This document shows positions 40,981-50,111 of a stretch of 64,000 nt of DNA, in pieces (the first letter of the stretch is position 1; each line of letters starts with the position of its first letter). Under the pieces are notes generated by a model that worked only from the letters and a program-made list of their open reading frames with translations, searched no databases and was not told the origin of the DNA. Made by a program: the position numbers and the translations under genes. The DNA lies in NCBI RefSeq assembly GCF_004340875.1, contig NZ_SLXQ01000007.1:213899-277898 (forward strand), written 5' to 3'. Source of the stretch: Tamaricihabitans halophyticus (GTDB lineage: Bacteria; Actinomycetota; Actinomycetes; Mycobacteriales; Pseudonocardiaceae).

Positions 40981-41390
40981 GAGACTTTTTCACCGTCGCC
41001 GGGCGATGTCAAAACGTCAAACCGGGCACCTTGAACCATTCGTCGAATCCTGCCGAACCGATCTAGCCTATACATGTAACTCTTTCGGGTTTTACACCGG
41101 GTAGCTGCATCTTGCATATACCACTCAGGGTAGCTAGCGCCGCGATCCGAGTCCTGGGCTTTCTGATCTTGATCGGACGATCGGGGTAGGGTCGAGCATT
41201 TCGGCGATCCATCAGTCGTGACACAACGTGAGATCTTCGATCTCACCTGGTCGAGTTAACGGGTGTCACTGACGTCTGGTGGACCGGCCATACCTACTGC
41301 GGGGTAGGCCAGTTGGGTGAGACTTTCGCCGGACGAATGCGGTCCGGTCGACCGGCGCCAGACCGGTTTGATCCCTGTGCGTCGGGACCG
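40981..41390. other. Gene-poor stretch with several hairpins
   Basis: No frame has convincing coding features. GTGAGATC (41228-41235) and GATCTCAC (41239-41246) form a perfect 8-bp stem with a 3-base loop. Further dyads are CCTAC/GTAGG near 41293-41308 and the CCGGTCGACCGG palindrome near 41344. A structured RNA or remnant DNA is possible; I recognise no known RNA. Confidence 0.4.
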
Positions 41391-41867
41391 TCAGGGACGA
41401 CGTGTCGATGCCCGCCGACGGCGCATCAGGCGCTCTCCGCTGTCCTCGGGTGATGGGCCGACGTCGACGAACCCGTTTCGCCGGTAAAGGCGGATCGCTG
41501 GTTCGTTGCCTGTCTTGACCGACAGAATGACGTCCCGCTCCCCCGCCCAGTCGACAACGGCCCGCACGGCAGTGTCGCCGATACCCTTACCGCGCCCGGC
41601 CGGCGCGACCCACATGGACGTCAGTTCGACGACGTCATCGACCCGCACCAAGCCGCTCACCATGCCCACGGGCGCACCGTCCAACCGGAGGACGATATTC
41701 AGTGGAACCTGGGAGAGGCGGGCACGCCATCGTTCCTCGGTGTCCCCCGCGCCGCTCCATTCGCCGTATGTCGAGCCGAAAGCCGAGGGTGCTTCACGAA
41801 GGGCCGCGTGGCGCAACTGGCGCCACAGCCGCCAATCGTCCGGGTCGAGCAGCTGCGTTTCGATCAC
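41391..41867 (-). CDS. GNAT N-acetyltransferase
   Basis: A 158-residue acetyltransferase: TQLLDPDDWRLWRQLRHAALREAPSAFGSTYGEW at the start, VELTSMWVAPAGRGKGIGDTAV (acetyl-CoA loop) and NEPAIRLYRRNGFVDVG. Substrate unknown. The GTG at 41867 begins the domain, 22 bases after the mannosyltransferase stop codon; the upstream in-frame sequence is antisense of that gene. Likely co-transcribed with it. Confidence 0.85.
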   Translation of the reverse strand: MIETQLLDPDDWRLWRQLRHAALREAPSAFGSTYGEWSGAGDTEERWRARLSQVPLNIVLRLDGAPVGMVSGLVRVDDVVELTSMWVAPAGRGKGIGDTAVRAVVDWAGERDVILSVKTGNEPAIRLYRRNGFVDVGPSPEDSGERLMRRRRASTRRP

Positions 41868-41889
41868 ACGCGCGGCCTCAGCGGTGCGG

Positions 41890-43512
41890 TCACTCCTTGT
41901 CGGGCAGCACCAGGCGTGGATGACTGGTCTTGGGGCCCTCTTGTGGTTCGGTCGTCGGGTCCTTGCGGCGGAACAGGCCAAGTGGATCGGGCGTGAGCAG
42001 CGATCGGCCAGCAAGCCATGCCAGGAACGCGGTGACCGCCATGAACGGCCAGTTGTACATCTGCTCTTCGCCGGTCGGGTCGTAGGCGACGACGAGGAAC
42101 ACCGACAGTCCAACAACGATCGCCAGGTACCTGTGCTGCCACGCCATCGCGGCGAACAGGGTGAATCCCCAGGTCAAGTACCACGGAAGCGTCGGTGGCA
42201 TCAAGATCGCGGCGGTGAGCAGGATCAGCGCGGTGCGGCGCACCGCGTCCAGGCCGCCGTGCCGCGCGAGCCACCACTGCCGTACGTAAACGACCGCCAG
42301 CACGCCCATGGCTATTGCCCTGGTGATGGCCACCATGCCGGTCGAGTGATCGAAGAACGGCACCCCGGCGATGATGAACGGCCAGCCGATGATCTTGTGG
42401 AGCAGTTCGCCGATCCCGGTCGGGATATTCATCCAGTTGGCGATGATCTGTGGCGCTTCGAGTCCTTCGAGCCAGCCGATATTGAAGCGCCCAAAGGTAA
42501 TGAAGGTGACTGCCGTGAACACGACGGCGAAGATGGCGGTGGCGCTGAAACCCGCCCGCAGGAATCGCTTGATCGCCGAGTCGTACGGCAGGTGCTTGGC
42601 CCAGATCCACACCATGAAGGGCAGGGCGAGTCCCGCGGTTGCCTTCACGGTCATCGCGAGGGTCACGAACACGATGCCGAGCAGGTGTTTTCGCTCCAGC
42701 ATCATCAAGATCCCGGCTAACAGGAACCCGATCATCAGGATGTCGTTATGTGGCCCACCGACCAGATGCACCACGGTGAGCGGGCTGGCGATCGCCAACC
42801 ACATGGTGACCGGCAGCCGGCCGCCCAGATGCCGACACAATCCAGGAAGCGCCCATAGGACCAACCCGAGGCCAGTCATGATGGATAGCCGCATCAGGAT
42901 GACGCCGAGGATCATGTTGCTGCCGGCGATCGCCACGATGCCCTGCGCGAGCAGTAGGAAACCCGGGCCATAGGGCGCGGGCGTGGTCTGCCACACCGGA
43001 TGCACGTTCTGCACGATGATCGGCATATCCAGGATGATCGGCCCGATGCCGTACGGGTCCTGGCCTTGCAGCGTCTGCATCCCCTGCGCGATATACGAAA
43101 ACACATCGCGGGTGAACAGCGGCGGTGAGATGAGCAGCGGCGCCATCCAGCACGCCGCCGCCACCAGCACGGGCTTGGTGCCGACCCGTTTGGCAAGTAC
43201 GTGGCGGCCCAGCCGAACCCACGCCCACACGGTCAGCGCGAAGCCGACGTACAACAGCACGGTCACCATTCCGCGACCGTGTCCGTACCGCACCCAGGAC
43301 AACGGACCATGACCGAGTACGGGATCCCTGATCAGTACGCCGCCAGCGCCGGTGGCCGAAGCGGCAAGCAAGATCGCGCCGATCGTGCCGAGCAGGACGG
43401 TACGCCACGGAAACGGGCCAGCAGCCGGGTCAGCTTGGTCATCTGCGGCTGAGCCGGCGTCGCGGCCTTCGGGTCGATCCACGTTCGGCGCCTGGTCAGT
43501 GGTGGTTGCCAT
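41890..43512 (-). CDS. Polyprenol-phosphomannose-dependent alpha-1,6-mannosyltransferase, MptB-like
   Basis: A 540-residue GT-C glycosyltransferase with about 13 membrane helices. The first outer loop has the catalytic acid in LFTRDVFSYIAQG, followed by QGQDPYGIGP, VWQTTPAPYGPGF and VVHLVGGPHNDILM, all typical of MptA/MptB enzymes that extend the alpha-1,6-mannan core of lipomannan or similar wall glycans outside the membrane. It would use polyprenol-phosphomannose from ppm1 at 5-6 kb. MptB rather than MptA is inferred from sequence flavour only. N-terminal 35 residues are acidic and probably disordered. Confidence 0.87.
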   Translation of the reverse strand: MATTTDQAPNVDRPEGRDAGSAADDQADPAAGPFPWRTVLLGTIGAILLAASATGAGGVLIRDPVLGHGPLSWVRYGHGRGMVTVLLYVGFALTVWAWVRLGRHVLAKRVGTKPVLVAAACWMAPLLISPPLFTRDVFSYIAQGMQTLQGQDPYGIGPIILDMPIIVQNVHPVWQTTPAPYGPGFLLLAQGIVAIAGSNMILGVILMRLSIMTGLGLVLWALPGLCRHLGGRLPVTMWLAIASPLTVVHLVGGPHNDILMIGFLLAGILMMLERKHLLGIVFVTLAMTVKATAGLALPFMVWIWAKHLPYDSAIKRFLRAGFSATAIFAVVFTAVTFITFGRFNIGWLEGLEAPQIIANWMNIPTGIGELLHKIIGWPFIIAGVPFFDHSTGMVAITRAIAMGVLAVVYVRQWWLARHGGLDAVRRTALILLTAAILMPPTLPWYLTWGFTLFAAMAWQHRYLAIVVGLSVFLVVAYDPTGEEQMYNWPFMAVTAFLAWLAGRSLLTPDPLGLFRRKDPTTEPQEGPKTSHPRLVLPDKE

Positions 43513-43619
43513 GGGAGTGTTGAGGTTACACAGTCGTCGATCATTGCCATCCAGCGACAGTCGGTTTTGCCCCGAAAGTGCTGGACTGGCCTACCGTGCC
43601 AGTGCCGGTCGGCCCGTGC

Positions 43620-45320
43620 TCAGTGTGCACACTCCCCATTCGGCCCCGACCGGTAGGTCCCCCCTGGCACCGCGGCGAGCAGTGATCTGGTGTATTCGTG
43701 CTGTGGATTGAGTAGCACTTCCTCGACGGTGCCCACCTCGACCAGCTCGCCCTGATACATCACCGCGACGCGGTCCGCGATGTTCCACGCCAGGCCGAGG
43801 TCGTGTGTGATGACCAGCGCGGAAAGTCCCAGCTCGATGCGCAGCCGCAACAGCAGCGCAAGGATCTCGCCGCGCACCGAGGCATCCAGCGAAGCCACCG
43901 GTTCATCGGCCACCACGACCGTGGGGTCGAGCGCCAGAGCGCCGGCGATCACCACGCGCTGCTTCTGACCGCCGGAGAGCTCGTGCGGCAGCGCGGACAT
44001 GAACCGTTCGGCTGGTCGCAGCTCCGCGGCTTCGAGCGCCCGTGCCACCCGGCCGGGTTCGTCGTCGGTCAGCCCGTGAATCCGCAGTCCTTCCGCGACG
44101 GCTTCGTATGCGCTGTGCCGCGGGTTGAGCGCACTCGCCGGGTCCTGCAGGATCAGCTGCACCTGCCTGCGGTATCCCCGCAGCCCGCGAGCGGACGAGG
44201 GAATCTCGGTATCCCGGAAGTAGACCCGTCCACTGTCTGGCTGCTGTAAACCGAGCAGCGTCCTGGCGAGGGTCGTCTTGCCAGAACCGGACTGGCCAAC
44301 CAGGGCGACGATCTCGTTCTCGGCCACCGCGAGATCGACGTCACGTACTGCTCGCACCGTCGCGCCGCCGCGGTCCCGAAAGTCGACCCGAAGGTTCTCG
44401 GTGCGCAGGACCGGCTCGCCAACGCAACGGTCCGGTTCGGGTTCCGGAAGCGGGGTCGAGGTTGCCGGTTTGAACCGGGCGGCGGGATCACCGATGGTGG
44501 GAAACGCCGCCGCGAGCGCCTGACTGTGCTCGTGCTCGGGTTGTTCGAGCAACCGCGCGGATGGTCCGAACTCGACCATCTCGCCGCGATACATCACCGC
44601 GATATTGGCGCAGGTAGCGGCAAGTACGGACAGATCGTGGCTGATCATGATCAGCCCGATTCCTCGTTCGGCGACCAGCCGAGACATCAGGGCGAGCACC
44701 TGTGCCTGCACGATCACGTCCAGCGCCGTGGTTGGTTCATCGGCGATCACCAGGCGTGGCTCACAGGCGAGGGCCATCGCGATCATCACGCGCTGCTTCT
44801 GACCACCGGAAAGCTCGTGCGGATATGCCTCGGCCTTACTTGCCGGCAGTTCGACCTGGTCAATGAGCTCGAGTACGCGACGGCGCAGTTCGGTCTGGTC
44901 AACCTGCGAGCCGTGGTGGAGCTGGATGGGCTCAGCGATCTGGTCATAGATCTTGCGCACCGGATTGAGCGCGTGCATGGCGCCCTGGAAGACCACCGAG
45001 GCACTTGCCCAGCGCACCGTGCGCAGCCGTCCCCAACGCATGGTGTTGACGTCCTCGCCGTCCAGCAATACCTCACCGCTGATCGTCGCGGTCCGGGGCA
45101 ACAGCCGGAGCACGGACATCGCCAGCGTCGATTTGCCGCAGCCCGATTCGCCAGCGAGGCCAAGCGTCTCGCCAGCACCCAGACGGAGGTTCACACCTCG
45201 CACCGCGGGCAGTTCCTCGCGGGCAGCCAGATACCGCACGCTCAGGTCGCGCAGTTCGAGTAAGACAGGTGAACTGCTCGCCTCGGTGGGTTCGTCCTGC
45301 CGCTCGGCCACTTCGGTCAC
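43620..45320 (-). CDS. Peptide ABC transporter, fused double ATPase (DppD-DppF type)
   Basis: A 566-residue protein with two complete nucleotide-binding domains that drive the permeases encoded just upstream. First domain: Walker A GESGCGKST (57-65), signature LSGGQKQRVMIAMAL, Walker B LVIADEPTTALD. Second: GQSGSGKTT, LSGGQKQRVVIAGAL, VVVADEPVASLD. Both match oligopeptide/dipeptide importers, which normally use two separate ATPases. GTG 45320 overlaps the permease stop (GTGA). Ends about 107 bases before the start region of the mannosyltransferase gene. Confidence 0.93.
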   Translation of the reverse strand: MTEVAERQDEPTEASSSPVLLELRDLSVRYLAAREELPAVRGVNLRLGAGETLGLAGESGCGKSTLAMSVLRLLPRTATISGEVLLDGEDVNTMRWGRLRTVRWASASVVFQGAMHALNPVRKIYDQIAEPIQLHHGSQVDQTELRRRVLELIDQVELPASKAEAYPHELSGGQKQRVMIAMALACEPRLVIADEPTTALDVIVQAQVLALMSRLVAERGIGLIMISHDLSVLAATCANIAVMYRGEMVEFGPSARLLEQPEHEHSQALAAAFPTIGDPAARFKPATSTPLPEPEPDRCVGEPVLRTENLRVDFRDRGGATVRAVRDVDLAVAENEIVALVGQSGSGKTTLARTLLGLQQPDSGRVYFRDTEIPSSARGLRGYRRQVQLILQDPASALNPRHSAYEAVAEGLRIHGLTDDEPGRVARALEAAELRPAERFMSALPHELSGGQKQRVVIAGALALDPTVVVADEPVASLDASVRGEILALLLRLRIELGLSALVITHDLGLAWNIADRVAVMYQGELVEVGTVEEVLLNPQHEYTRSLLAAVPGGTYRSGPNGECAH

Positions 45321-46234
45321 CCCTGCCCTCGCAATCTCGGGTTGAGCACGGTCTCCAGTGCCCTACCGCAGAGCGTGAAGCACAACACCACGATCACAAT
45401 GCCGATGCCGGGCGGCAGCAGATACCACCATGCTCCCTGCGTGGCCGCGCCGCTGCTGAACGCCGCTTGCAGGATGCCGCCCCAGGACGGCCGGGAAGGA
45501 TCGCCAACGCCCAGGAAGGACAATGTGGACTCGGCGATGATCGAGTTCGCGACCACCAGGGTGGTGTTGGCGAACACCAGTGGCAGCACGGCAGGCAGCA
45601 CATGTTTGCCGATCAGGTGCGCATGACCGGCGCCGAGTGCCCTGGAGCGCTCGATATACGGGCGTGCCTCGATCGTGAGGGTCTGTGCGCGCACCAATCG
45701 CGCGGTCGTTGGCCAGGAAGCCACCCCGATCGCGAGCACGATCGTGCCGAGCCCGCGGGGCAGCACCGCGGCGAGCGCGATAGCCAGCACGAGCGTGGGC
45801 AGCACCAGGAAGAAGTCGGTCAGCCGCATCAGAATCGTGGAGGGCCATCCCCCGAAATGTGCCGCGAGAATCCCCACCGCGGTACCGATGAAGACTGAAA
45901 GCAGGGCCGCGGAAAACCCGATCAGCAGCGAGACCCTGGCGCCCCACCAGATCAACAGCAGTACCGATACGCCATTGCGATCGGTACCGAGCCAGGCATC
46001 CGCGCTGGGCGGGTCCCTTGGTGGCAGCTCGGTCGTGGTGACATTCAGGTCCGCCTCGTTGGTCAGCACTGGCGCGAGTACCGCGAGCAGCACGATGATC
46101 GCCAGCACGATGAGCCCGATCAGACCGCCCCGGTCGGTGGCGAACTCGCGCCACACGCGTCCCGCGGCCTGCCGTCGCCGAGCCCAGGCGATTGACCGGG
46201 CGCTTTCCGCGGGCTTGGTCTCCCCCGCCGTCAT
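45317..46234 (-). CDS. Peptide ABC transporter permease, DppC type
   Basis: A 305-residue membrane subunit: an N-terminal cytoplasmic tail and helix (OppC_N-type), an outer loop with PSADAWLGTDRNGVSVLLL, and five further helices containing the ATPase-contact loop (EARPYIERSRALGAGHAHLIGKHVLPAVLP). It pairs with the DppB-type gene upstream. The ATG at 46234 follows GGAGGTG; the longer frame to 46264 has none. Confidence 0.9.
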   Translation of the reverse strand: MTAGETKPAESARSIAWARRRQAAGRVWREFATDRGGLIGLIVLAIIVLLAVLAPVLTNEADLNVTTTELPPRDPPSADAWLGTDRNGVSVLLLIWWGARVSLLIGFSAALLSVFIGTAVGILAAHFGGWPSTILMRLTDFFLVLPTLVLAIALAAVLPRGLGTIVLAIGVASWPTTARLVRAQTLTIEARPYIERSRALGAGHAHLIGKHVLPAVLPLVFANTTLVVANSIIAESTLSFLGVGDPSRPSWGGILQAAFSSGAATQGAWWYLLPPGIGIVIVVLCFTLCGRALETVLNPRLRGQG

Positions 46235-46310
46235 CGGGCCACCTCCAGAGCGTGGCTTGGCCATGGCGTGTGCCGTCGGCGTGTCATGTGCGCGTACCTG
46301 GTTTCACCGA

Positions 46311-47342
46311 TCACGTCGCACGCACCCGTGGGTCGAGGATCCGGTAGAGCAGTTCGGCCAGCACGTTCATGAAAATGACCGCGGCGGCCAGTACGAGAAA
46401 CGTGCTCTGCAATACCGGTAGGTCCGGTCCGGACAACGCCTCGTAGGTGAGGAGTCCGAGGCCTGGCCAGGAGAACACGGTTTCCACCGCGACGGCGCCG
46501 TTGAGCACCATGCCGAACTGTAGGAACACCAGCGTCACGGTTGGCAGCAGCGCGTTCGGCACGGCGTGCCTGCGTCGCACCAAATCGTCGCGCAGCCCCT
46601 TGGCGCGTGCCGTAGTGAGGTACTCCGAGTTCATTTCCTCGAGCAGCGAGGACCGCATGACCAGTAGGTACTGCGCGTAGAGCGCCGCCGTCAGCGTTAG
46701 ACACGGGAGTACGAGGTGATAGGCCACATCGAGGGACTGGGACAGGAAATCCGGTGGGGTGTCTGGATAACGCATCCCGCCACTCGGGAACGCGCCGGAG
46801 AACGCGATCAGCAGTAGCAAGCCCATCCAGAACTGTGGCATCGACCAGAGCGTCAAGGCCGTGCCTGTGGACAGCTTGTCGAATCCACTGCCCCGACGCC
46901 ACGCCGCCCGGATCCCGAACCACAGGCCAAGCATGATCGCCAGCGCCGTGGCAACACCCACCAGCAGCAGAGTAGGCCACAGGCGTTCCAGAATCAGGTC
47001 GGCGACGGGGCGCTGAAAGATGTACGACGTGCCCAGATCGCCACGGAACAGGCCGAGGATGTAGTCGATGAACTGCTGCCACATCGGTTTGTCCACGCCG
47101 AGGCGTTCCCGGAGCTCGGCCAGCTGCTCCGCGCTGACCGGGCGTCCCTTCGTCATCGTGACTACTGGGTCGCCAGGGATCATCCGGAACAGCAGAAACC
47201 CGAGTACCACCACCATCGCGAGGCTGAGCAGGGCGCCGCCGAGCTTGCCGAGCAGGAATCGGACCAGCCCCGCACCACGCGCTCCCCCGCCGCCGTCGTC
47301 GGCGTCGAGCTTTCGCTCGGCGCCCGTCAATACTTCCGACAC
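46311..47342 (-). CDS. Peptide ABC transporter permease, DppB type
   Basis: A 343-residue membrane subunit. After about 30 residues come the first helix with LGFLLFRMIPGDPV, the outer loop with LRERLGVDKPMWQQFIDYI, and then five helices with the EAA-type loop EEMNSEYLTTARAKGLRD that docks on the ATPase. GTG 47342 follows GGGAG and lies 19 bases after the solute-binding-protein stop; a longer frame to 47390 overlaps that gene. The next permease gene is 76 bases downstream. Confidence 0.9.
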   Translation of the reverse strand: MSEVLTGAERKLDADDGGGGARGAGLVRFLLGKLGGALLSLAMVVVLGFLLFRMIPGDPVVTMTKGRPVSAEQLAELRERLGVDKPMWQQFIDYILGLFRGDLGTSYIFQRPVADLILERLWPTLLLVGVATALAIMLGLWFGIRAAWRRGSGFDKLSTGTALTLWSMPQFWMGLLLLIAFSGAFPSGGMRYPDTPPDFLSQSLDVAYHLVLPCLTLTAALYAQYLLVMRSSLLEEMNSEYLTTARAKGLRDDLVRRRHAVPNALLPTVTLVFLQFGMVLNGAVAVETVFSWPGLGLLTYEALSGPDLPVLQSTFLVLAAAVIFMNVLAELLYRILDPRVRAT

Positions 47343-47361
47343 CGGATCAGTGCACTCCCGT

Positions 47362-49179
47362 TCATTCGCGGTCGTCGACGGACTTGCCACGCTTACGCAG
47401 CGCTATGCCACCACCAGCGACGGCGACGATCGCCACCGCACCGATGGCGATCCAGGCGCCGGTCGGCATACCGCCCTCGGCGCCTCCGTCACCCGGTTTC
47501 GCCTGGTAGTAACCCCAGTTCCCGTTCTGCTCCATGATGACGCCGGTTGGCTGCGGTTGAACGTTGAAATCGGCGAACTTGTCCGAGCGGTAAGCCTCGA
47601 GCGCGTTGTCGTAGTCGAGTACGACCATCGGGGCCTGCTCGTAGAGCCGTTCCTGCATCTGCTTCACGATCTCCTGGCGCTTGGTCTCGTCCTGTTCGGC
47701 GAGTTGCCGCGCGTAGAGCCGGTCGTACTCCTGATCGCAGAAGAAGGAGTCCGTGGTGCCGCCGTGTCCTGCCGCGTTCGGTCGAGCGGAGCAGCGGTGC
47801 AGGCCGAGGATGTAGTCGGGATCAGGGTTGACGCCCCAGCCGCTGAACATCAGGTCGAACTCACCGGCGCTACTCATCTCGTTGACCTGATCGTCCTGGA
47901 CGATCTCCTGGGTGACCTTGATGCCGATCTTCTTCAACCATTCGACGATGAAGCTGGCGCTCTGCTCATCGAACGCCCGCCCCTTGTGCCCGAGGAGGCG
48001 GAACTCGAGTGGGGTGCCATTCGGCATCTGTCGGATGCCGTCCGGGCCACGCTCGTAGCCGGCGGCGTCCAGTTCCCTGTTCGCCTGGGCCGGGTCGAAC
48101 TTCCAGCGCTGGTCTTCGGTTGGCTCCCAGTAGTAGTCCTCGAAAACTGGCGGGATGACGCTCGACCCGGGCTCGGCGTAGCCGCTCATCACACGCTCTG
48201 CCAGGGCTTGTGGGTCGATCGCCTTGGCGATGGCCTGCCGAACCCGCACGTCCCGCAGCGCCGGATGGCCGTCGCCGATCGGCTCACCGTCCTTGGTCGC
48301 GGCACCGGGATTCATCAGCAACTCGTTGAATCGACGTCCCTGTGCCTTGTTCACGGCGATATTGTCTTCGCCTTCCAAGGTTTCGTACTGGGCTGGGGTG
48401 AGTCGATTTACCAGATCCACTTCCCCGTTCTGCAAGGCACTCACCGCGCCGTCGGCGTTGTCGTAGAAGACGAAGTCGAGGCCGTCGATCTCCGGGGCGC
48501 CGTCCCAGTAGTCCTTGTTCGCCTCGAGCCGGACGAACTCCTTCGGCCGGAATTCGGTGATCGTGAACGGGCCACTGCTGACGATCGGTGGCTGGTCCAT
48601 CTTGGGATCGTCCACCTTGTCCAGTTTCGACCAGACGTGTTCCGGCACGATCGGAATGTCCAGGGCGAGCATCGTCGCCTGCGGTGTGCGAGTCTTGATC
48701 ACCAGTGTCGTGTCGTTCGGGGCGGTGACCTCCTCGAAACTGGACACGAAACTGCCGTTCGCGGTCGCGGCGGTCTCGTCTTCCATGATCAGGTTGTACG
48801 TGTACGCGATGTCCTCGGCGGTCAGCTTCTCGCCGTCCGACCATTTGGCGTTATCGCGGATCTGGAAGGTCCAGGTCAGATTGTCGTCCGAGGTTTTCCA
48901 GTCGGTGGCCAGGCCCTCGATGGGCTCCTGGTCCTTGGCGCTGTACCTGGTCAGGTAGTCAAACGCGACCCGGCCGATACCGGTGCTGGACTGCAAGATA
49001 GCCATGAACGGGTTCAGGTGGTCGATCTCCTGGGTCAACGCGACCCGCAGGGTGACCTTCTCGTCCTGTTCCTGGGCCAGCGCCGCCGGCGCGGCCGCCA
49101 CCGACACGAGTCCGCCGACCAAGCTCACCGTCACCAGGGAGCGAACTGATCGCGCAACGCGCGGGTTGCCTAAGCGCAT
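47362..49179 (-). CDS. Peptide-binding protein (SBP family 5) with C-terminal membrane anchor
   Basis: A 605-residue extracytoplasmic binding protein of the DppA/OppA class. A signal peptide (1-35, ending AAPAALAQ) has no lipobox cysteine. The family domain includes GLATDWKTSDDNLTWTFQIRDNAKWSDGEKLTAEDIAYTY and a typical IVSSGPFTI. Instead of a lipid anchor it ends in a transmembrane helix (GAWIAIGAVAIVAVAGGGIAL) and a basic RKRGKS tail, so it is probably tethered by its C-terminus. ATG 49179 follows AAGGGGT. It is the first gene of the import operon and divergent from the M55 aminopeptidase gene. Confidence 0.92.
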   Translation of the reverse strand: MRLGNPRVARSVRSLVTVSLVGGLVSVAAAPAALAQEQDEKVTLRVALTQEIDHLNPFMAILQSSTGIGRVAFDYLTRYSAKDQEPIEGLATDWKTSDDNLTWTFQIRDNAKWSDGEKLTAEDIAYTYNLIMEDETAATANGSFVSSFEEVTAPNDTTLVIKTRTPQATMLALDIPIVPEHVWSKLDKVDDPKMDQPPIVSSGPFTITEFRPKEFVRLEANKDYWDGAPEIDGLDFVFYDNADGAVSALQNGEVDLVNRLTPAQYETLEGEDNIAVNKAQGRRFNELLMNPGAATKDGEPIGDGHPALRDVRVRQAIAKAIDPQALAERVMSGYAEPGSSVIPPVFEDYYWEPTEDQRWKFDPAQANRELDAAGYERGPDGIRQMPNGTPLEFRLLGHKGRAFDEQSASFIVEWLKKIGIKVTQEIVQDDQVNEMSSAGEFDLMFSGWGVNPDPDYILGLHRCSARPNAAGHGGTTDSFFCDQEYDRLYARQLAEQDETKRQEIVKQMQERLYEQAPMVVLDYDNALEAYRSDKFADFNVQPQPTGVIMEQNGNWGYYQAKPGDGGAEGGMPTGAWIAIGAVAIVAVAGGGIALRKRGKSVDDRE

Positions 49180-49270
49180 GACCGTACCCCTTCTCGTTCA
49201 CCTGAGAGCCAAGAAGTAACCACCTTCGGGCAACAAAAGTCAACGAGTACCGAGAGTTCATGCCAACCCG

Positions 49271-49276
49271 TAACGT
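49271..49276 (+). promoter_or_regulatory. Putative -10 hexamer of the D-aminopeptidase operon, leaderless type
   Basis: TAACGT lies seven bases before the ATG at 49284, in the divergent gap with the peptide-import operon. Confidence 0.45.
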
Positions 49277-49283
49277 TTCTGGC

Positions 49284-50111
49284 ATGCGGATCATGATCTC
49301 TGCGGATATGGAAGGCGCAACCGGAGTCACCTGGACTGATGACGTGGTACCCGGGACTGGGCCATTTGAACGATTTCGAAAGCTGTTCACCGGCGATGTG
49401 AACGCCTGCGTCGCAGGGCTCGCCGACGGTGGCGCGACCGGCATCCTCGTCAACGAGGCACATTCCGCCCAGCGCAACTTGCTGTTGGAGGAACTGGACA
49501 CGCGGGCACGCATGCTTACCGGCAAGCACAAGCCACTGGCGATGATGCAGGGCATCGACTCCGGGGTGGATGGCGTGGTGTTTCTCGGCTACCACGCTGG
49601 CGCCGGCTGTGACGGCGTGCTCGCGCACACCTACCTGGAAAATTCGATCACCGGGGTGTGGCTGGACGGCACACCGGCTAGCGAGGGCCGGCTCAACGCC
49701 GCGCTCGCCGCGGAATACGGTGTTCCCGTCCTCGTGGTTACCGGCGACGACGAGACCTGCGCCGATGCCGCTGATTACGCACCCAGGGCCGAGCAGGTGG
49801 TGGTCAAGGAAAGCGTGTCGAGATACGCGGCGATCTGCACGCCGCCCGCGGTGGCGTATCAGGAGATCACCGCGGCTGCCACGCGAGCGATGGACGGTGC
49901 AGGGTCTCTGTCTCCAGTCGTCAGCGCGCATCACATTGATATCGAGTTTGATGCGAGCCATCTCGCCCAGGCGGCCGCGGTGGTGCCTACGGTAGAACTG
50001 ACCGGCGTACGAACGGTCGGGTTCGACGCCCCGACCATGACGGCAGCGATGAAGGCGTTCAAGGTGGTCACGGCGATCGCCTCGGGCGCGATCGAGGGGA
50101 AGTATGGCTGA
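49284..50111 (+). CDS. D-aminopeptidase, family M55 (DppA type)
   Basis: A 275-residue zinc peptidase of the DppA family, which in Bacillus subtilis removes N-terminal D-amino acids from peptides. Metal-site residues are in SADMEGATG (Asp8, Glu10) and further on NEAHSAQRNLL, FLGYHAGAG and HTYLENSI (His). ATG 49284 lies seven bases after TAACGT; a frame from 49260 is possible. In B. subtilis dppA opens the dipeptide-import operon; here it is divergent from an equivalent operon, and is followed by an M20 peptidase with an 8-base overlap. This supports use of D-amino-acid peptides, perhaps from murein. Confidence 0.9.
   Translation: MRIMISADMEGATGVTWTDDVVPGTGPFERFRKLFTGDVNACVAGLADGGATGILVNEAHSAQRNLLLEELDTRARMLTGKHKPLAMMQGIDSGVDGVVFLGYHAGAGCDGVLAHTYLENSITGVWLDGTPASEGRLNAALAAEYGVPVLVVTGDDETCADAADYAPRAEQVVVKESVSRYAAICTPPAVAYQEITAAATRAMDGAGSLSPVVSAHHIDIEFDASHLAQAAAVVPTVELTGVRTVGFDAPTMTAAMKAFKVVTAIASGAIEGKYG

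Noticed and set aside
40961..40990. Rho-independent terminator on the plus strand
   Set aside because: The stem is AT-rich with essentially no loop and is over 440 bases past the LysE-type gene; a terminator cannot be excluded, but an operator for the minus-strand frame fits equally well and is listed instead.
40938..41246. 102-codon minus-strand frame in the gene-poor region
   Set aside because: Composition is Ser/Arg/Cys-rich with no domain or ribosome-binding site, and it overlaps the palindrome and hairpins.
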